Positions 17,801-25,116 of a stretch of DNA of 64,000 nt are shown in pieces. The translations under genes and the position numbers were made by a program. Location of the stretch: the NCBI RefSeq assembly GCF_000336575.1, contig NZ_AOPO01000001.1, positions 1 through 64,000 of the forward strand, read 5' to 3'. Under the pieces are notes generated by a model, which had not been told where the DNA came from, made no database searches, and saw only the letters and a list, made by a program, of their open reading frames with translations. Within the stretch, counting starts at the first letter, position 1, and every line of letters starts with the position of its first letter. Source of the DNA: Vreelandella titanicae BH1 (GTDB lineage Bacteria; Pseudomonadota; Gammaproteobacteria; Pseudomonadales; Halomonadaceae).

Positions 17801-20800
17801 AGGGCTTGTCCTTCAGCGAGATGCAGCCTTATCTGCCGCCGCTGATTCCGGAAGTCGGCACCACAGACCCGGCCACGCAGAAGACCGCCTTCCAACCGAT
17901 TGATGACTACAGTTTCGCGACACGGATCGACTTCCGCATCAAGGCATTAGCACAAACAGCTGATCAGGCACCGCAGCGGCCTGACGCCAATGACATCGTA
18001 CCGCCGGGGCCGGGGAATAGCGGCTCGCCAGCACAGGACTTCGCGCCTTATGCCTATGAGATTATTGGCCCCAACCCAGGGGAGTCGGTACTGTTGGAGC
18101 GATTGCTGACCTCCATGGCAAGCATCGGCGAAGACCTTGTCAGTGGCTTGTTCCTGACCTATGCCGACATCAACAACGGCGTACCGGGGCTAACCAGCCA
18201 GGCGCCGTCTGACTTCCTGTCCTACATCGTACAGTCGAACCTTTCGACCGAGACCAATCCACCGGCAGGAGCATTCCGGGCCAATGCCCTGTTGGCCGAA
18301 GAACCACCGACGGGGATCGCTATGGCCCCAGCGGAGTTCATCAAGCTGCTGTGGGAACTAAGTACCGTCAATTCAGGTGGTAGTTTCCTGTTCTATCAAA
18401 ACCTCGTCACCGGCTCTGGCCTGCCAACGGGCTTATTCGATAACGACGGTACAGCGACGCTGACACTGGTGATCACCTTACGCCGTGATGCTGCGTTGCA
18501 ATCGGCGACAAGGGTCTTCAACGCAGTGAACGCCCTGGTGACCTCGGCGCCGATCGATCCAAAATCCTCGGTGGTGCAGCTAACCGGTACTTCGGCACCA
18601 GCCCCCAGCGGCGATGTCTCCGGCCAGACTCCCGCCGAAATTACTGCAGCCTATGGGCTCGACTTGGCGGGTCTGGCCAAGGCCAACCCCGGCGCGACGC
18701 TTACCGCTGGCGCCCATATCCCCGTCTCCGGTCTTATTGCCCAATTGACACCACAACAGGCGGCCACTGCCGACCCGCTACAGACGCTTGCCGACTATTA
18801 CTCTGCTGGCTGCGTTCCAGGCCAAGGCGTGTCCAAGGCCGACATTATGGCTTGGAATCCAGGCGTTTCGGTGGCTCCCCTGTCGATTTTCCGCCTTCCA
18901 CCTTTCACTTACCAGATTGGTGGTGCCCCAGGCTCGACGCTCACCGACATAGCACGCTATTTCAACACTTCATTGGTCTCATTGATTTACGGCGCGCGCA
19001 ATACGGCGGGGCTCTTTGGAGATGTGGTTAACATCGACCCTCTAGCCTTAGCGGCCAAACCCAACCTTGGTCTCGGTAATGCTGGCTTCAGTCTACAACG
19101 CGAGCGCGGTGCGATACCGCAGCTCCCGGAAAACCCGACAACAGCAGACCTGAAAACCTATACCCAAGACACGTTACTGCAACTTTATCAGTTGCTCAGT
19201 GCACAGATCGTCGCTACGCCCTATTTCGATGCCAGTCAGATGGGCGCCTCCTTCGGTCCGAAGGATCCACCGGCCGAACCGAGTTCTACGCCACGCTCGC
19301 GGATTCTAAAGCGACAAGTGTTGGCAGAGGATACGCCTTATCACTACAGCCAGACCCTCGGCTTCACCGGTAAGGCATTGACCAATGCCGTACCGGGCGA
19401 TACCAGCCTGCTTGATCCTTCTGGCAATCCTTACCTTGGTATCGGAACGCCGCTAACGCTGGCGCTAGACTGGCTAGACCTGTTCGGCAATCGGATCCCC
19501 AACCCCTTTAACACGGTTGAGCAGGAAACAACCCCGCCTTATGGCACCCTGGGGACAATGCTAACCTGTTCCGATGCGCTGATTCCTATCGATGCCTGGC
19601 CCTCGACTACCCGGGCCTATATGTACTCCGGCGATGCTGGAGCGCCCCAGCTTAGCGTCGAACTGGTGTTCGACCCGACACCCTACGAGCCTGATACCCA
19701 ACTCAGCCGCGCCAGTGACCTGCATATAGTCCGTGCTGGTGACACACTACCGATATGGCAACGCACCGCGCGTAGTGATCTATCCCAACTGACGCGGGTC
19801 TACTTCCAACTCATTCAGGACTATACATCGCTCGGGATGATGGGGCTGGACGGCCCAGTGGTCACCATGGCCTTCGAAAACTCGCTGATGGCCGAGAAGA
19901 CCCAACCGCTGACGACAGCCGAACGTGAACAGATCCTAACCTATCTGAGCACGGCGATTACCTATCTCAGCGCACGGGCGGATGGCCACACGGCAACGCC
20001 ACCCAACAAAACGACGATTACCCGCAGCATAGACCTCAATGAGCTCGACACCACGGCAGACATCCATCAGCTTGAGCTCGGCCTCAGCTTTACCCGTCAG
20101 GCCGAATGGGTGGCACCTAACCTGCGCGCCGTGCGTGGAGGATTGCGAGCGATCTCCAACATTCCCGCCAATGGGCTCATCGAACTGCCGCAGCCAAACC
20201 TCCAGGCAAAGGACGAGACGCAAACCTATCCAGTGGCACTGACCGAGTTCGCGCTGCGTTTTGAAAAGACCTTCCAGACTGAGAACTGGCAGATGCGAGT
20301 CGGTATCGGTTCACCTGACCCAAGTGCGTCCAGCACTAGCCGCGGCTCGACCGTCTGGGCGGTGCGCATGGCTAAGCCTGATGCAGCAACGCCGGCAGGT
20401 ATCGGCTACAAGATTGGTAACACGGCAAGCTATTTTGCACCGTTACCTATCGCGTCGAACTTGGTCACCATCGAGGTCGACTTGCGCCCTTACGAAACAG
20501 GCACGCCCTATTCGGCTTCCGATTCTGGTACGCTCACTACTTTCACCAGCGTAGATCCAAATGTTTGGCTGGAAGAGGCGTTAACAGCGGTCGATGATGT
20601 ACTGGCAGCGTCCTTTTCAACCCCGCTCTATCAACTGGACCGACTGCTCGGGTTGACCGACGCCCCCGAAACTACGCAGGATGGCTTGCCCATCGAGCCC
20701 GAAAAAACAGGATATCTGTGGCGCCTGCTTGAGCATAAGAAAACCCTCGCGCATGCCATTTCATCAACCGCCACCTCGGTACTTGTTGGCGGTGACGACA

Positions 20801-22578
20801 GCTTGCAACCGGCTGCAATTGAGAAACTAAAACAGGCTCTTTTGAACCGGCTCAGCAGCGCAAACTCGCTGACGGCAGTGGCGGTTCTACCAGTAACGGG
20901 TACTTCATACGCCCCTCCTCTGGGACGCGCCGATGTGCCACCGCGCTTGTTCGGCCAACCCAGTGCAACACTGACAGGAGCCAGCACAGAGCTACCTAAC
21001 GACAACTTCTCCCTAACCACCGGCAAGATCCCGCTGACCCAGGGTGAAGACACCAGCACTCTGGCCTTTCTTGCCACCTCCCGGTCGGCCGACTCAGAGA
21101 GCTATGTAGAGTTGAAACTCGATTACACGCTCACCCACATTGAGTATGACATCCGTGGTGTACAAGGGATCGAGAACTATGAACAGTCGAGCTGGATCTC
21201 TCTGCTTACCGGGCCGATCACCACACCCATTAAACCTGCCAAGGGGGATAGCTTCTCCATTCCGGTAGCGTTACGTGCCTTGCCACAACCCGCTACGGTT
21301 GAAGCGCAGACCGGCATTCCAAGTATGGCTACACCGCAGAGCCCAGCCGAACTTAAATCCTGGCGCTACGACTTCACGTATCTGCTACAGCAGGCGGCCC
21401 AGGATTCAGTCATGGCCGATGTCATCTTTAACCAAGATGCCAGCATCTCCGGCGATGACCTGGTCAGTGCAAGCAAGGATAAGGCACTTTTCGATGCCCT
21501 GGCCCAGTTTGTAGCGATTTATCCAGCGGTAGCGCGCGATCTGGAGTCCTACCTGCGACCAATCAGCGGTGAGACGTCTTCCTCGGATCCATCGGTCACT
21601 TTAGCCAAGGACGCCATTGCAGCCTTCGAAGCCGTGACGTCGAATGTCGCCACGGCCTACGATGAGTGGGCCAGGGGCAAACTGACCGCCCAGTTCGCCA
21701 AGGCCGCACCGCGCGTTGAATACACCTTCGAGATACTGCTGACACCTTCCGACGAAGGCCACGCCCAGGTCGAGATCATTCCGCAGCGTTTTGAGATCAG
21801 CCAGGAGAGCAAAGACAATTTCCTCTCCCTGGCCCAAGTACTTATCAACTCGCAGAGCTACGAGCCACACGAAATCCGCAGCACGCCCGAAACAGGCGCC
21901 GTGGTGTGGCAGTACAAGCGACGCGAAGGGGCAAGCCAGGACCTGCCCGAATGGCTTGCTTACGAGACCGCCCGCACCAACTCCGAACGTCAGGTCGGCT
22001 TCAGCGACCTCGATCTGTTCGCATTGCAAAGCGGGTGGGCTTCCATTCAGGTTATGCGTAACCGGCATCTGTCACCAGACCTTGGTGTAAAAACCACGCC
22101 AGCGTTTGAATTCACCACGGCACCAGCGAAATTCGCCAACCCTCTGGTACCGCTGATCAGTATTCCGAACTACACCCTGGACGGGGATACTCCGCGCACA
22201 GTGACCCAATGGCTTGAGCCTTTTTTCAATCAACTGCTCGCGCCGCTACCCCAAGTACCTATTCAGGAGCCGTTACTGGTACGGATTGAGACCACCTACC
22301 GCTACAATCTGGTTGGCGAACAACATATCCCAGACACGGTCTTGCCGCTGTCGCTTTTGGCGCCAACCTCGACCGAAGGAAAGACCGACCCGAGTTTCAT
22401 CGCTACGGTCGGAGACTATGCTCAAAGCTGGTTCAACGACACAAAGCCACTAGTCAACGCAAGCGCTGGTTTCAGCTTCGATATTACCGTTTTCTCAGCG
22501 GCCAGCAGCGCTAGCCTGCCATTGTTGAGAATTTCTAACCTATCGCTGGCAGCAAGCCTCGTGAAACCCGACAAATGA
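11818..22578 (+). CDS. Giant 3586-residue LysM-containing protein
   Basis: A single 10.8-kb frame, 10 bases after the EEP gene, with GGAG before the ATG. There is no signal peptide. Residues about 1-1280 are strongly beta-patterned. Within them, 1080-1280 contain long alternating hydrophobic strands (GVPVLGSAGFYFGKLS, FGFGAEIGLGRSVEYG, LYGSINFAIIKADLDITVKV, KIDLGLFSISISLSFA), as in tube- or groove-forming repeats. A clear LysM motif (YMVQSGDTLQAIADRYGI) lies at about 1646-1690, with degenerate LysM-like units at about 1691-1735, 1738-1775, 2268-2305, 2318-2405 and 2636-2671 (HIVRAGDTL). The C-terminal part is unrecognised. LysM usually binds peptidoglycan or chitin, and also occurs in phage-tail and contractile-system hub proteins. 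No partner genes of such machines are present. Role unknown. Confidence 0.75.
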   Translation: MADPTPIQKLRDAFANAPDGPVILNDTFWINAGLVPPENFTADIKAAFRLSDDTNGLEITYSRASVSEVTSGSFSIPEVSLTFLNAPTSQTYIIGKDNDSDTPILGIDVAPQEWQLKDFFTAMSGYPYSVLEQIEQRFFYTTAEQPLDFNGASIPMATGQNLYGNFVVPSTVKLILDLIQGLPNPSDLVLSGPIRLSSADLKNTFVPEMDVSAGIPSAGDLKLFFIDVSLPRIGFVVKTVEGELPAEEGEAAEKTYNQNPQYFVEAVVTLQSVDEGTEIPVLLRSLIPKAAESPSGTSARYSYAFSIAAADSDKPITPSAVIALMAGQSYFRSVPPVLQEYLASVQMQGFQIAGPASPTMRVTSLAAQLGSVQGKPIPLFIDPTSGEQFEIQAFSFNWRMQMANDKPSKTFANFSASFTLFPDIFRQKDGSPGGEFRIQIDQDLNFNGNFDGKASMNDVLMGVTGGAIGMPQGVEVEFSDIIIAVQTSEKAYQLGFTVDASLDVPFIQTPDGQKLIEISNMAFKLGASTPSRTENQKGATVYTGAIDGQVRVGPLSAAMRVDYDGTAQPPVWSLDTALLEPVSISDLLRQFFDAYQLPDFIPGDLTVEAFAMNAEIPVVSSKPKDNKASTALIRPARHVAGRHLGAGWTSHVRPVGALTNAQYRAALPILAEKQQQSSYKISGKLSWNFQLTPDFPVATLADIGLQYDGNRQAGAQFSGQIIGTITLDTIGATVEIGYRFGPAKNDVQSLVMPMTQTMRAAVAAEQYSQVLWMAWKGFRAEYSFTEETITFSMNGWTVGGLVAALMEMLGDPYFTLSSPWDMLNTISLDGLSISFDLKSGVKNRISAHYKLPSSINLGFLTVHGLVFRQVDGKTTLVIDGKTQIPGLENEPLFNKESEGQDVKNMPDVPGRGNSYFHLYMMALGQRVAIYDPGAFDSTKAVIEALADIPPSDGPGMPFDPSQQKSGQPYYNPSSNWLAALHFGVLKIPATSIYSVDMQIVFNDPNLYGLRIALNGEKVKVLDGLEIDVLYKRITDDIGLYQIEFTLPGVLRNLDFGAFKVTLPVIGIQIYTNGDFLIDFGFPKNMDFSRSFRVEAIIYGVPVLGSAGFYFGKLSNATAPNLPVTTRGTFHPVIVFGFGAEIGLGRSVEYGILKAGFSITIFGIIEGTLAAWHPYQLTQPYQLTRSSSSNEVQGDYYFKLTGTFGLIGRLYGSINFAIIKADLDITVKVYIQITYESFRKIPLMLAAEVNVSVKVKIDLGLFSISISLSFAATIREELTIGSDSQAPWDDPSRQLPEAVFIGVTADGAYQRQRRLPVPRTLFDYGIYHRAFRLDATQGLARLKRKQSLTARPDTLEITLATQMTVLGAENAGYTQQEGALVVLFSMDAPEQPTEGTSPAGDGADTSFGKLCAQLLPWILHSVTHETGLPLPSTATGTLSRAAVEGILQTLSDPDIEPFTPAQIEAFLAENFTVKINLPDANLSEERRAALNAGATLFPALPFLRLSVPDPTQDTGEVTIDLSAYVSADTDYQMLVRQIFAETAANVDSETDGDGTQTLDQSASPSVPMAATILTDYIVLLARQLVQRALDVFDDYPYPLTDKTSINTIVDWANGLLADQLNAADLIASNMTYPLTAGLTLKLASIHYMVQSGDTLQAIADRYGIEPASLITENRSQNNLIASRITVELNDKVYSTQPGDDFNAIAAGVGLTLKALAQETQLYTQAGLLAAAVQTCVPDVAYTTRDEDTIATILARYHVPKESFLTASTMAKANLFRTDTDLAFAVPRLSVLPEDSLWPSIVATGSLGQTAGMAARYMLHGMRLPVAPGLTLPKDFLYGAPYWDTQTAYSLYQLTGQQVPLANRSDDYTITLSRPDTPDYDWISIGSSTSASFDNISQAGLLTQVVDTARTNGYKPRVEALMITPETELEPRSYGMATYVPWKTADSAGLAAVCAPPAGQSKVADQASAPQASPILFELSPALQQIIEANQAALAAQGLSFSEMQPYLPPLIPEVGTTDPATQKTAFQPIDDYSFATRIDFRIKALAQTADQAPQRPDANDIVPPGPGNSGSPAQDFAPYAYEIIGPNPGESVLLERLLTSMASIGEDLVSGLFLTYADINNGVPGLTSQAPSDFLSYIVQSNLSTETNPPAGAFRANALLAEEPPTGIAMAPAEFIKLLWELSTVNSGGSFLFYQNLVTGSGLPTGLFDNDGTATLTLVITLRRDAALQSATRVFNAVNALVTSAPIDPKSSVVQLTGTSAPAPSGDVSGQTPAEITAAYGLDLAGLAKANPGATLTAGAHIPVSGLIAQLTPQQAATADPLQTLADYYSAGCVPGQGVSKADIMAWNPGVSVAPLSIFRLPPFTYQIGGAPGSTLTDIARYFNTSLVSLIYGARNTAGLFGDVVNIDPLALAAKPNLGLGNAGFSLQRERGAIPQLPENPTTADLKTYTQDTLLQLYQLLSAQIVATPYFDASQMGASFGPKDPPAEPSSTPRSRILKRQVLAEDTPYHYSQTLGFTGKALTNAVPGDTSLLDPSGNPYLGIGTPLTLALDWLDLFGNRIPNPFNTVEQETTPPYGTLGTMLTCSDALIPIDAWPSTTRAYMYSGDAGAPQLSVELVFDPTPYEPDTQLSRASDLHIVRAGDTLPIWQRTARSDLSQLTRVYFQLIQDYTSLGMMGLDGPVVTMAFENSLMAEKTQPLTTAEREQILTYLSTAITYLSARADGHTATPPNKTTITRSIDLNELDTTADIHQLELGLSFTRQAEWVAPNLRAVRGGLRAISNIPANGLIELPQPNLQAKDETQTYPVALTEFALRFEKTFQTENWQMRVGIGSPDPSASSTSRGSTVWAVRMAKPDAATPAGIGYKIGNTASYFAPLPIASNLVTIEVDLRPYETGTPYSASDSGTLTTFTSVDPNVWLEEALTAVDDVLAASFSTPLYQLDRLLGLTDAPETTQDGLPIEPEKTGYLWRLLEHKKTLAHAISSTATSVLVGGDDSLQPAAIEKLKQALLNRLSSANSLTAVAVLPVTGTSYAPPLGRADVPPRLFGQPSATLTGASTELPNDNFSLTTGKIPLTQGEDTSTLAFLATSRSADSESYVELKLDYTLTHIEYDIRGVQGIENYEQSSWISLLTGPITTPIKPAKGDSFSIPVALRALPQPATVEAQTGIPSMATPQSPAELKSWRYDFTYLLQQAAQDSVMADVIFNQDASISGDDLVSASKDKALFDALAQFVAIYPAVARDLESYLRPISGETSSSDPSVTLAKDAIAAFEAVTSNVATAYDEWARGKLTAQFAKAAPRVEYTFEILLTPSDEGHAQVEIIPQRFEISQESKDNFLSLAQVLINSQSYEPHEIRSTPETGAVVWQYKRREGASQDLPEWLAYETARTNSERQVGFSDLDLFALQSGWASIQVMRNRHLSPDLGVKTTPAFEFTTAPAKFANPLVPLISIPNYTLDGDTPRTVTQWLEPFFNQLLAPLPQVPIQEPLLVRIETTYRYNLVGEQHIPDTVLPLSLLAPTSTEGKTDPSFIATVGDYAQSWFNDTKPLVNASAGFSFDITVFSAASSASLPLLRISNLSLAASLVKPDK
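15334..15369 (+). repeat. Two tandem 18-bp units inside the giant gene
   Basis: CCCTATCAACTAACCCAA (15334-15351) is followed immediately by CCCTATCAACTAACCCGC (15352-15369), encoding PYQLTQ-PYQLTR. The near-identity at DNA level points to a recent in-frame duplication. Confidence 0.85.
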
Positions 22579-22656
22579 TTAACGGCACACAGATAAAAGT
22601 TGGCTAGCCCTTCCGCAAGCAGGAGAGCTACTGCCGAGGCTGGTTAGCAACCCAAA

Positions 22657-23340
22657 TCAGCCCGTTCTCTCTAACGGTGACTCCATCCTGCGTACACTGG
22701 AAACGAAATCGCTAAAGCGCTCGCCTTGAATCAATACATGGTCGCTCAGTGCTTGCTGAGCCGCCACAGAGTCACCCCGCTCAATAGCCTCGACGATGGT
22801 TTGGTGCTCGCTGAGGGAATTATTGACCCGCTGGCGCACTTGGAGCTGCAAGCGCCGGTAAGGCTTTAAACGTTGTTTAAGTTGGCGCGCTTCGCTGGCC
22901 AAAAAAGTGTTGTGGCTAGCGGTGTAGATACAGTCGTGAAAGCCTTCGTTTTCGTAGTAATACTCGTCGCTGTCGCCGGCTAGGGCCGCTGCTTCGCAGC
23001 GCTGATGCGCTTCGCGTAACGCGGCCAGCTCTGGTTCGGTAATCCGGCGTGCCGCCAGGCGGCCGCACATGCCTTCAAGCTCCGCCATCACCTCGAACAT
23101 CTCGATCAGTTGATCAATCCCCACTTTCGCAACGAAGGTGCCCTTCTTCGGGGAAACGGTGACCAAGCCGCTGGCGACCAACTGTTGAAAGGCTTCGCGC
23201 ACAGGCGTTCGCGAAACCTGAAACTCGCGCCCCAAGGCCTCTGGATCCAGGCGCTCTCCCGGTAAACGGCGGCCATTGATGATGTCATCCTCAAGAGAAT
23301 CTCTTAATCGTTGAGCATTGGATCGCTTGGTGCCGGTCAT
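22657..23340 (-). CDS. matR: GntR/FCD-family regulator of malonate operon
   Basis: A 227-residue FadR-type regulator. The N-terminal winged helix-turn-helix (about residues 8-75) includes the family signature LGREFQVSRTPVREAFQQL and the wing VSPKKGTFVAK. An all-helical FCD ligand domain (about 85-215) follows, with metal/ligand-type residues in ENEGFHDCIY and LSEHQTIVEAIERGD (Asp/His positions). A strong AGGAGG sits before the ATG. It is divergent from the TRAP/malonyl-CoA genes with a 156-bp shared control region, as for MatR of rhizobial malonate operons. By that analogy it would sense malonate and control the operon and itself; the ligand is inferred from context. Confidence 0.85.
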   Translation of the reverse strand: MTGTKRSNAQRLRDSLEDDIINGRRLPGERLDPEALGREFQVSRTPVREAFQQLVASGLVTVSPKKGTFVAKVGIDQLIEMFEVMAELEGMCGRLAARRITEPELAALREAHQRCEAAALAGDSDEYYYENEGFHDCIYTASHNTFLASEARQLKQRLKPYRRLQLQVRQRVNNSLSEHQTIVEAIERGDSVAAQQALSDHVLIQGERFSDFVSSVRRMESPLERTG

Positions 23341-23384
23341 CTTTTACCTCCTTGGATCGCGGCTCTTCTTAGCCGTTTTAATGC

Positions 23385-23434
23385 TGTCATACAGTTGACA
23401 TTAGCATACATAGCGCCTATTGATATATATATCA
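23385..23434. promoter_or_regulatory. Candidate operator(s) in the divergent matR/TRAP control region
   Basis: Two dyads lie between the divergent starts. TGTCA (23385-23389) and TGACA (23396-23400) are separated by 6 bases, and a perfect 14-bp palindrome TGATATATATATCA lies at 23421-23434. Either could be the FCD-regulator site; the AT-rich palindrome may also overlap a -10 element. Confidence 0.45.
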
Positions 23435-23496
23435 GCTCGACTGATAGATACATATAGCCCATCCAAACACACAACAACAACTGTTGGAGACGCCTC

Positions 23497-24492
23497 ATGC
23501 AACGCTATTTGATCTCAACTGCTGCCGCTCTCGGTCTCGCCATTGCCGCTTCCCACGCCTCAGCCGATACCGTGCTACGCGCGTCGCATCAATTCCCCGG
23601 GGGGCAGGGAGACGTTCGCGACGAAATGGTGCAAATGATGGCCCGCAAAGTAGCCGATGCGGATGTAGGGCTGACCATAGAAGTTTATCCGGGCCAATCG
23701 CTGTTCAAAGCGCGTGAACAGTGGGGCGCTATCGCTCGTGGTCGCCTCGATATCACCTCTCTACCGCTGGACTACGCTAGTGGTCGGCATCCGGAATTTT
23801 CGGCTACGTTGATGCCGGGCTTAGTGCGTAATCAGGCACATGCCCAACGCCTGAATGACTCTGAATATATGGACATGATTAAAGAAGTCATTCGCGAAGG
23901 CGGCGCTCGAGTACTTGCAGATGCCTGGTTATCCGGTGGCTTTGCATCTAGCGAACAGTGCGTTACCTCCCCGGATACCGTCGAGGGCCAAAATTTCCGT
24001 GCTGCCGGACCTGCATTTGAACAAATGCTTGAGGCCGCTGGCGCCTCCATTGCCTCCATGCCCTCTTCCGAGGTGTATACCGCCATGCAAACAGGTGTGC
24101 TGGATGCCGCCAATACCTCGTCGATGTCGTTTATCTCTTTCCGGCTTTATGAACAGGTTGAATGCTTGACCGAGCCGGGTGACTTCGCGCTCTGGTACAT
24201 GTACGAACCCATTCTTATTTCTGAGCAGGTATGGCAAGAGCTTAACGAGGAACAGCAAGCAGCGCTGATAGAAGCCGGTGAAGCCGCAGAAGCCTTCTTT
24301 GCTGAAGAGGCCGCCGCCATTGATCAGGAAATGGTCGATCTTTACGAGGAGAACGGCGTTGAGGTGGTCAGCATGAGCGAAGACGACTACAACGCCTGGC
24401 TCGATATCGCCAAGGAAACCTCCTACAAAAACTTTGCCGACAATGTTCCCAATGGCCAGGCCATTATCGATGCAGCGCTGGCCGTCGAGTAA
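23497..24492 (+). CDS. matP: TRAP transporter substrate-binding protein (probable malonate), DctP family
   Basis: This 331-residue periplasmic protein has a cleavable signal peptide (hydrophobic core AAALGLAIAASHASA, cleavage probably before DTVLRA). The mature part shows the DctP pattern: LRASHQFPGGQGD at the first strand, IEVYPGQSLFKAREQWGAIARGRLD, and the conserved carboxylate-binding arginine in GQNFRAAGPAFEQ. A GGAG site precedes the ATG. It is followed by membrane components and malonyl-CoA genes, so malonate (or a close dicarboxylate) is the likely ligand; this matches the known matPQMAB type of operon. A hairpin after the gene probably makes the binding protein more abundant than the membrane parts. 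Confidence 0.88.
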   Translation: MQRYLISTAAALGLAIAASHASADTVLRASHQFPGGQGDVRDEMVQMMARKVADADVGLTIEVYPGQSLFKAREQWGAIARGRLDITSLPLDYASGRHPEFSATLMPGLVRNQAHAQRLNDSEYMDMIKEVIREGGARVLADAWLSGGFASSEQCVTSPDTVEGQNFRAAGPAFEQMLEAAGASIASMPSSEVYTAMQTGVLDAANTSSMSFISFRLYEQVECLTEPGDFALWYMYEPILISEQVWQELNEEQQAALIEAGEAAEAFFAEEAAAIDQEMVDLYEENGVEVVSMSEDDYNAWLDIAKETSYKNFADNVPNGQAIIDAALAVE

Positions 24493-24509
24493 GCAACCCA
24501 TAAACGCCT

Positions 24510-24542
24510 AACGGCTCGGCTGCCCTTCGGGGTGGCCGTTTT
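24510..24542 (+). terminator. Attenuator-type hairpin between TRAP binding protein and membrane genes
   Basis: AACGGC (24510-24515) pairs with GCCGTT (24535-24540), with an inner CCC-TTCG-GGG tetraloop stem, followed by TTTT. Its location after the binding-protein gene but before the rest of the operon suggests partial termination or 3'-end protection. Confidence 0.65.
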
Positions 24543-24592
24543 CAACTGATGCTTGCTTAGCTTGGCGAAATAACCAGCTTGACGAGGGAAAT

Positions 24593-25114
24593 ATGGCACC
24601 TGCAACGACTCACAATGCCCTGGCGCGTGGGGGCATCATCGGCGGCTACATTCGCGTCATGGATAAGCTTTCGCGGCTTTCCGCCTATTTAGCCTGCGCC
24701 ATGTTTATCGCTGGCGTATTAGTGATTTGCCAGATGGTATTTATTCGTTACTTGCTTGGAATGAGCACCAGTTGGCAGACCGAATTCACCATCTTTTCAG
24801 TAACGGCAGCGATGTTGATGGGTAGCCCTTATGTACTGATGACCGGCGGGCACGTGGCTATCACTATTGTGCCCGATGCGCTGGGTGGTATTACCCGCAC
24901 CATCATGCGTTTGATCGCTTCGCTGTTTGGATTAGGTTTCTGTGCCGCCCTGGCGTATGCCAGCTGGGTCTATGTTTTTGAGGCACTTCACGGTGAGTGG
25001 ACGACGGGTTCCGTCTGGAATCCACCGCTGTGGCCCGCCCTGCTGCCCATGGCCGTCGGCGCCACCCTGCTGTCGCTGCAATATGTAGCTGAAATTCTGC
25101 GTGGGGAGAGCTAA
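24593..25114 (+). CDS. matQ: TRAP transporter small membrane subunit (DctQ family)
   Basis: A 173-residue membrane protein with four predicted transmembrane helices, for example LSAYLACAMFIAGVLVICQMVFIRYLL and IASLFGLGFCAALAYASWVYVF. It has the DctQ landmark STSWQTEF followed by the GSPYVLMTGGHV segment, and ends PALLPMAVGATLLSLQYVAEILRGES. An in-frame ATG at 24659 is an alternative start, but GAGGG lies before the chosen one. It is three bases from the large subunit, consistent with an obligate complex in the inner membrane for sodium-coupled uptake of the acid delivered by the binding protein. Confidence 0.88.
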   Translation: MAPATTHNALARGGIIGGYIRVMDKLSRLSAYLACAMFIAGVLVICQMVFIRYLLGMSTSWQTEFTIFSVTAAMLMGSPYVLMTGGHVAITIVPDALGGITRTIMRLIASLFGLGFCAALAYASWVYVFEALHGEWTTGSVWNPPLWPALLPMAVGATLLSLQYVAEILRGES

Positions 25115-25116
25115 GC

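Noticed and set aside
3630..22578. Prophage or contractile injection system (tail-collar plus LysM genes)
   Set aside because: No sheath, tube, baseplate, terminase, capsid, AAA-ATPase or lysis genes; tail-collar proteins of this family occur widely outside phages.
22579..22656. Terminator after the giant gene
   Set aside because: Only weak complementarity (GTTGGCTAGCC region) and no T-run; not called.
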